Source: Myxococcus vastator (lineage in GTDB: Bacteria > Myxococcota > Myxococcia > Myxococcales > Myxococcaceae). Taken from it: a DNA stretch of 35,196 nt. A program made the position numbers and the translations under genes. Positions 31,405-35,196 of this stretch are shown piece after piece (position 1 is the first letter of the stretch; the number at the start of each line of letters is the position of its first letter). The notes below the pieces were generated by a model. That model had not been told where the DNA came from and did no database searches. It saw nothing but the letters and a program-made list of their open reading frames with translations. The stretch lies in NCBI RefSeq assembly GCF_010894475.1, contig NZ_JAAIYB010000031.1, positions 1-35,196 of the forward strand, read 5' to 3'.

Positions 31405-32936
31405 GGGCGGCCGCCCGGGTTCTCCTTCAGCCACGTCGCGTAGTTCCGGTAGCGGCTGTAGAGGGACTTGAGGTGGATGACGTCCTCGTAGACGGGGCCG
31501 GACAGCTCGTGTCGCGTGAGCAGCTCCTTCATCAGCACCGTCACCCGGTTCATGCGCTTCTCGGTGGTGCGCAGGTCCACGCCGGACAGGCCCTTGTCCA
31601 GCTCCTGGCGCAGCGCCGTCACCTTGCGCCGGATGGGCTCGTGCGTGTCGTAGTGGCCCATGGCCATGTCGAACATGTTCCGCAGCCAGGCCACGCGGTC
31701 CTGGAGGAGCATGCGGTGGCCCTTCACCTCGAAGAAGGCGCTGCGCGGGTTGGGCACCAGCTTCTCGTGCAGCACCCAGGGGGCAATCTGCCGGAAGTCC
31801 TCCAGCTCCACGGCGGCGTGGCCGCGGAAGAAGGCCATGGCCTTCGCGAAGTGGAGGATGGTCTGGTACGCGCGCACGCTGACGCCGTTCTCCGTCTGCG
31901 TGCAGAGGTGGACCTTCTTGTCCAACGGGCACTGCTCGTTGCACACCGCGGCCACCGTCTGCCCGGCCAGCTTGAGCGTGTCCTTGTGCTTGAACTCGAA
32001 GCGCGGCGAGGCCATGCGGCAGAAGTCGAGCTGCCCCAGGAAGAAGGCGATGCGCTCCAGCACGTCCTTGGGCACCTCCACTTCCAGGATGGCGGCGTAG
32101 GCGCGCTCCAGCTCGCCGGGCGTGAAGACGACTTCCTGGGGCAGCAGCTCCTCGGGGGACTTGTCGGCCTCCAGTCGCTGGAGGAGCTGGTCCATGAACC
32201 CCGAGTTGAACGGCACCGCGCGCACCACCACGTCGATGCGGTCCTTCAGCGCCTCGATGACCTGGAAGGTGCCGCCGCCCTGGTCGTCGTTGGCGGTGAG
32301 GAACCAGGAGGAGCGGCCCGCGTAGACGTACTGGTCCATCATCTCCGCGTAGCCCTCCGCCATGAGGGACAGGAGCGCGGACTGCGTCTTGGTGGGGATG
32401 CGGTTGTACTCGTCGATGATTTTGACGCGCTGGCCAATCCACTTGCGCCAGCTCACCTTCACCGCCGACAAGTCCTCCGCCTTGAGCATGTCGGAGGGCA
32501 GCGGCGCGCCCAGCAGGTCCGCGATGGAGAGCTGCGGATGGCCGCGCTGGATGCCGCGGTGGACCTCGTCGCGGCCCATGCCGGACAGCAGGGCCATGAG
32601 GAGGGCGGACGTCGTCTTCCCGCGTCCCGGCCCGCCCACCAGCAGCGCGCGTCGGCAGGTGAAGAGGGTGAGCAGGGGGATGAGGACGAACGAGCTGTAG
32701 CTGGTGTCCTCGGGGAGGTGGAGCTCGTCACCCGCGGGCGTCTTGAGGGACGCGGACGCGCCGAACTCCAGGTCGTAGTAGGGACAGATGACGGCGTTGT
32801 TGGTAATCCACCAATACGCCTGCCGCATCTTGTCGTGGAGGCTGCCGCCGTCGCGCTCGGAGAGGTGGACGTTGAGCTGCTTGTCCGCCGTCGCGCGCCC
32901 GGTGAGCAGACGCGTCACCCAGTCCTGGTTGGCCAT
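31401..32936 (-). CDS. MoxR-type AAA+ ATPase
   Basis: A 511-residue AAA+ ATPase, first gene of the five-gene operon. Walker A is GGPGRGKT (101-108) and Walker B is VKIIDEYNRIP with D175/E176. Sensor-1 appears as FLTANDDQ, and EALKDRIDVVV fits the arginine-finger region of MoxR/RavA proteins. The N-terminal 95 residues are an extra domain, and the C-terminal 150 residues are helical (ATALRQELDKGL-like). MoxR ATPases act with vWA proteins as chaperones that mature or remodel target proteins (for example RavA-ViaA, NorQ-NorD). The ATG at 32936 has no strong ribosome binding site. The stop overlaps the next start as ATGA. Confidence 0.9.
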   Translation of the reverse strand: MANQDWVTRLLTGRATADKQLNVHLSERDGGSLHDKMRQAYWWITNNAVICPYYDLEFGASASLKTPAGDELHLPEDTSYSSFVLIPLLTLFTCRRALLVGGPGRGKTTSALLMALLSGMGRDEVHRGIQRGHPQLSIADLLGAPLPSDMLKAEDLSAVKVSWRKWIGQRVKIIDEYNRIPTKTQSALLSLMAEGYAEMMDQYVYAGRSSWFLTANDDQGGGTFQVIEALKDRIDVVVRAVPFNSGFMDQLLQRLEADKSPEELLPQEVVFTPGELERAYAAILEVEVPKDVLERIAFFLGQLDFCRMASPRFEFKHKDTLKLAGQTVAAVCNEQCPLDKKVHLCTQTENGVSVRAYQTILHFAKAMAFFRGHAAVELEDFRQIAPWVLHEKLVPNPRSAFFEVKGHRMLLQDRVAWLRNMFDMAMGHYDTHEPIRRKVTALRQELDKGLSGVDLRTTEKRMNRVTVLMKELLTRHELSGPVYEDVIHLKSLYSRYRNYATWLKENPGGRP

Positions 32937-33009
32937 GCGCGCTGGAGCCTATCACTCGGGGTGGACAGGTGCAGGCCGGTGTCCCACGGCGGCCCGCCCG
33001 CCGACGCTC

Positions 33010-33378
33010 TCAGGGCCCGCGCAGCCGCGACATGAGCAGGAAGCCCACGGCGAGCACAAGCAGCACGCCCACCACGGCCCACAGGGCGACGGAGCACCCA
33101 GGGGATGACCTGGAGACGATGGGCAGCTTCTGCGTCCGGAGGTCCTCGGTAATCTGCGCGAGCAGCCCGGCGTCGTAGGGCACGGGCTCACCCTTGCGAA
33201 TCTTCCGGCCCAGCTCCTCCAGCTCGCCCCCCGGCAGGTAGCGCTCCGTGAGCAGCAGGCTGCGCGCCTGGAGCTCCCGCTCGGTGCCATGGGCGGCGGG
33301 GTCCAGTCCGCAACCCGCGCAGGGGGTGAAGGCGCCCACCTTCGAGTTGCCACACCGCACACAGACAGCCAGGGTCAT
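33010..33378 (-). CDS. Zinc-ribbon protein with C-terminal membrane anchor
   Basis: A 122-residue tail-anchored protein. The N-terminal zinc ribbon is formed by C6/C9 (CVRC) and C20/C23 (CAGC). A helical cytosolic segment follows (ELQARSLLLTERYLPGG). The C-terminus has one membrane helix (about 97-117, ALWAVVGVLLVLAVGFLL) and a basic end. No enzymatic domain is visible. It lies upstream of the MoxR operon on the same strand, with 73 bases between its stop and the MoxR start, so the two may be linked. Such zinc-ribbon membrane proteins are common in myxobacteria but unassigned. The ATG at 33378 has GGTAGG upstream. Confidence 0.75.
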   Translation of the reverse strand: MTLAVCVRCGNSKVGAFTPCAGCGLDPAAHGTERELQARSLLLTERYLPGGELEELGRKIRKGEPVPYDAGLLAQITEDLRTQKLPIVSRSSPGCSVALWAVVGVLLVLAVGFLLMSRLRGP

Positions 33379-33497
33379 GCGCCTACCCTAGCGCGAATGC
33401 CCCGCGAGGAGCGGCCCGCCATGCCTCACGGGCCGCTCGGCGGGCGTCACGTCAGGGGGCCAGGTTGCTCAGGTGCTGCCGGAGGCGCGCCACGGCT

Positions 33498-33530
33498 GTG
33501 GTCATCGCGGCGGTGACCACTTTGTGGTCA
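33498..33530. promoter_or_regulatory. Three GTGGTCA half-sites in alternating orientation
   Basis: GTGGTCA at 33498-33504, its complement TGACCAC at 33514-33520, and GTGGTCA again at 33524-33530. The last two form a perfect inverted repeat with a 3-base spacer (TTT). They sit between the zinc-ribbon gene (-, start 33378) and the secreted metalloprotease (+, start 33667). This fits a regulator-binding site but the regulator is unknown. The rest of the 288-base gap shows no gene. Confidence 0.5.
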
Positions 33531-33666
33531 TTCCATGCGTCAGGTGACCGGTCCCGGCCGCGCGGTGGCGTGACGCGCCTGGGGGACGGCACGCGGCACA
33601 GCCGCTGCAGTGTCCTTGGCGCGTCCCATCCGGGACACCCGCAGCGCACCCCTCAGGAGACGCCCC

Positions 33667-34416
33667 ATGGATGAACAGTCGCTCGCCTCTCGCCAGCGCT
33701 TTCCGCGTTGGATGCTGGCTGGTTGGATGGCCACCGCCGCCTTCGTTGGTTTCCGCCATGTGCCCACGGCCAACGCGTCACATTCGCATACGGGCTGGAA
33801 CCAGATTCACATCGCCACCATTCATGGCAATGACGGCCCCGCGGGTGGAGGCAGCGGGCCGGGTTCGCAGGACGAAGAGTACTGCGTGATGTCGGAGACC
33901 TCAGCGCTCCCGGCGGCGACGATTGCGCCCTTCATCGAGCAGACGTTGGCGAAGCTGGACTTCAGCCTCGTCTGGGATGGCGCGGCGGACTGGCGCGTGG
34001 ACCTGTGGCGCACGCAGAAGTTCTGCAACCAGTACGCGACGGCGGACCGCAACCGCATCGAGCTGGAGTTCCGCGTCCGCGAGTCCTGGGCCGCGCTGTG
34101 TGGCGGCGAGCAGTACGCCTGTGTCACGGCCGTGAACCCGGTGACGGACTCCAGCGGGCGGCACCAGCACTACATGTACATGAACGCGCACCTGAAGCGG
34201 GAGCAGATGGCCGCCATGGGAGAGCGCGCGCGCAAGTTCATCAACCACGAGACGGGGCACCTCGTGGGCCTGCGAGACCCCAGCTACCACGGGGACTGCA
34301 TGCACAGCGTGATGCACAACAACCTGTACCTGAGCTACGGGTGCACCGACCCGGTGTGGCACCCGACGACGTCCGACTTCGTGTCCGTGCGCAACATCGC
34401 GAACCGCGCCAACTGA
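33667..34416 (+). CDS. Secreted zinc metalloprotease (HExxHxxGLRD, snapalysin-like motif)
   Basis: A 249-residue exported protein. A signal peptide (about 1-37, ending TANA-S) precedes a His-rich mature start. The active site is HETGHLVGLRD (H194, E195, H198, D204), the HExxHxxGxxD motif in which Asp replaces the third zinc His, as in snapalysin-type metzincins. The Met-turn is HSVMH with M216. Several Cys (C73, C120, C145, C152, C211, C226) suggest disulfides. It should be an extracellular protease, fitting a predatory or saprophytic lifestyle. GGAG 8 bases before the ATG supports the start. A second exported protein follows 34 bases later. Confidence 0.88.
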   Translation: MDEQSLASRQRFPRWMLAGWMATAAFVGFRHVPTANASHSHTGWNQIHIATIHGNDGPAGGGSGPGSQDEEYCVMSETSALPAATIAPFIEQTLAKLDFSLVWDGAADWRVDLWRTQKFCNQYATADRNRIELEFRVRESWAALCGGEQYACVTAVNPVTDSSGRHQHYMYMNAHLKREQMAAMGERARKFINHETGHLVGLRDPSYHGDCMHSVMHNNLYLSYGCTDPVWHPTTSDFVSVRNIANRAN

Positions 34417-34450
34417 ACGCCGTCATCCCTTCGACATGAGGAACTTTCCC

Positions 34451-35149
34451 ATGAAGCGCTTCTCTCTGCGTGAGTTGGCCCATGTGGTCGCGATGTCCGG
34501 TGTCGTCCTGGCCGCGGTGCGGTGTGGCAATCCCGAGGACACCCACGCGCCCGACGATGCCTCCCAGTTCAACGTGCACAGCGCCCTGCTGACGAGCAAC
34601 CGCGACGCCCTGCGCCTGTGCGTGCAGGAGTCCGCGTCCCTGCGTGGCAGCGCCGCCCGCATCACCGAGCGGCTCGGTGCCAGCCTGCGGACCGTGTCCG
34701 GCCATCCCGACTGGGAGGCGGCGCGCTTTGGTGGCAAGGCGCCTACCATCGAGCAGGGGTGTCCTGGGCCGGCGCTCGCGCTGGAGCGGCTGGAGCCCAA
34801 GGAGTCCATCATCGGTCCGGGCGTCGCGGTGAAGCCTGGCCGCTACCGCACCTTCATCCACGTGCTGGATGAGAAGACGGCGGACGTGGTGCTGGGGGAG
34901 CGGCAGGTGGACCGCGCGCCGGCGGAGTTCCTGCGCGTCGACGACCATGTGCTCGCGGAGGTCTCCACGGCGCTCGTCGTGCGTGAGTCCTACTTGGACC
35001 ACCCGGAGTTCGCCGCGCGCTGGCTCACGGGCGCGGTGGGACTCCAGGCCATGGAGGCAGGCCTGCCCGGCGTCCTGGGTGACGTGTTCGACAAGCCCGT
35101 CACGGAGGGCTCGTCGCTGACGAAGCCCTCGCTCGACCCCACGCACTGA
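34451..35149 (+). CDS. Exported partner protein, unknown function
   Basis: A 232-residue protein with an N-terminal signal peptide (MKRFSLRELAHVVAMSGVVL, Cys at about residue 25). The Cys follows Val-Arg, so the lipobox is atypical and lipidation is doubtful. The mature part has segments RYRTFIHVLDEKTADVVLGE and LVVRESYLDHPEFAARWL. No domain recognised. AGGA 8 bases before ATG 34451 makes that start better than the ATG at 34436. It follows the metalloprotease by 34 bases and is probably co-transcribed, which would fit an inhibitor, chaperone or cell-surface partner. The gene is complete in the window. Confidence 0.75.
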   Translation: MKRFSLRELAHVVAMSGVVLAAVRCGNPEDTHAPDDASQFNVHSALLTSNRDALRLCVQESASLRGSAARITERLGASLRTVSGHPDWEAARFGGKAPTIEQGCPGPALALERLEPKESIIGPGVAVKPGRYRTFIHVLDEKTADVVLGERQVDRAPAEFLRVDDHVLAEVSTALVVRESYLDHPEFAARWLTGAVGLQAMEAGLPGVLGDVFDKPVTEGSSLTKPSLDPTH

Positions 35150-35196
35150 GACGTGGGGGCTCAGGCCCTGCGAGCGCGCGGCGCACGGGTGGGCCG
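35150..35196. other. Window end, no feature seen
   Basis: Forty-seven GC-rich bases after the exported partner gene. I see no start, hairpin or promoter; the next gene is outside the window. Confidence 0.4.

Noticed and set aside
1-35196. CRISPR array, rRNA, prophage or integrase
   Set aside because: I looked for regular spaced repeats, rRNA signatures and integrase or phage structural motifs on both strands and saw none.

Overview
The window is high-GC DNA (GC or CG in most third codon positions) and looks like the chromosome of a myxobacterium, most likely a Myxococcaceae such as Myxococcus or Corallococcus. This rests on the gene families, the many vWA, MoxR, sensor-kinase and secreted metalloprotease genes, and the codon use. 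It is a judgement from reading, not from a database search. About thirty protein genes, one tRNA gene and one decayed insertion sequence can be supported.

Layout. 66-1457 (-): a flavin disulfide oxidoreductase of the lipoamide-dehydrogenase family. 1959-3490 (+): an RbfA-like protein overlapping an RtcB RNA ligase, then a tRNA-Gln (3698-3771). 3833-6724 (+): an archaemetzincin-like protein with altered active-site residues, a beta-propeller lipoprotein, a DUF6484/VgrG-tail-like protein and an ankyrin protein. 6819-9026 (-): a membrane Fe-S oxidoreductase of the ETF:quinone/HdrD type. 9329-9740: a promoter with an overlapping inverted repeat, a 53-residue acidic Trp-rich peptide gene and a hairpin. 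9971-14725 (+): a vWA protein, DsbD, a periplasmic redoxin and a small charged protein. 14825-18798: an MFS drug-type exporter, a UBP zinc finger protein, a small unknown, an HNH nuclease and a PPOX-type stress protein. 18799-19490: wreckage of IS630-type transposases around a perfect 24-bp inverted repeat.

19548-23732 is a probable small biosynthetic locus. A divergent promoter region separates a radical SAM enzyme (+) from a coupled three-gene minus-strand operon: an ATP-PPase (asparagine synthase C-domain without glutaminase), a UGT-type glycosyltransferase, and an ASKHA/ROK-like protein whose motifs appear in circularly permuted order. An aldo/keto reductase and a PAS-GAF sensor histidine kinase follow.

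27040-32936 (-) is a compact five-gene operon. Three of its four junctions are 4-bp stop/start overlaps and the fourth is a 5-base gap. The order is MoxR-type AAA+ ATPase, unknown 275-residue protein, HExxH metallopeptidase-like/vWA fusion, unknown helical protein, and a PaaK-like adenylate-forming enzyme. The MoxR-vWA core is a known chaperone-like arrangement. Adding an HExxH domain and an adenylating enzyme makes this the best candidate here for a poorly described system.

The right end holds a zinc-ribbon membrane protein (-), an intergenic region with three GTGGTCA half-sites, and a secreted HExxHxxGLRD metalloprotease paired with an exported partner protein. The last 47 bases hold no recognisable feature.
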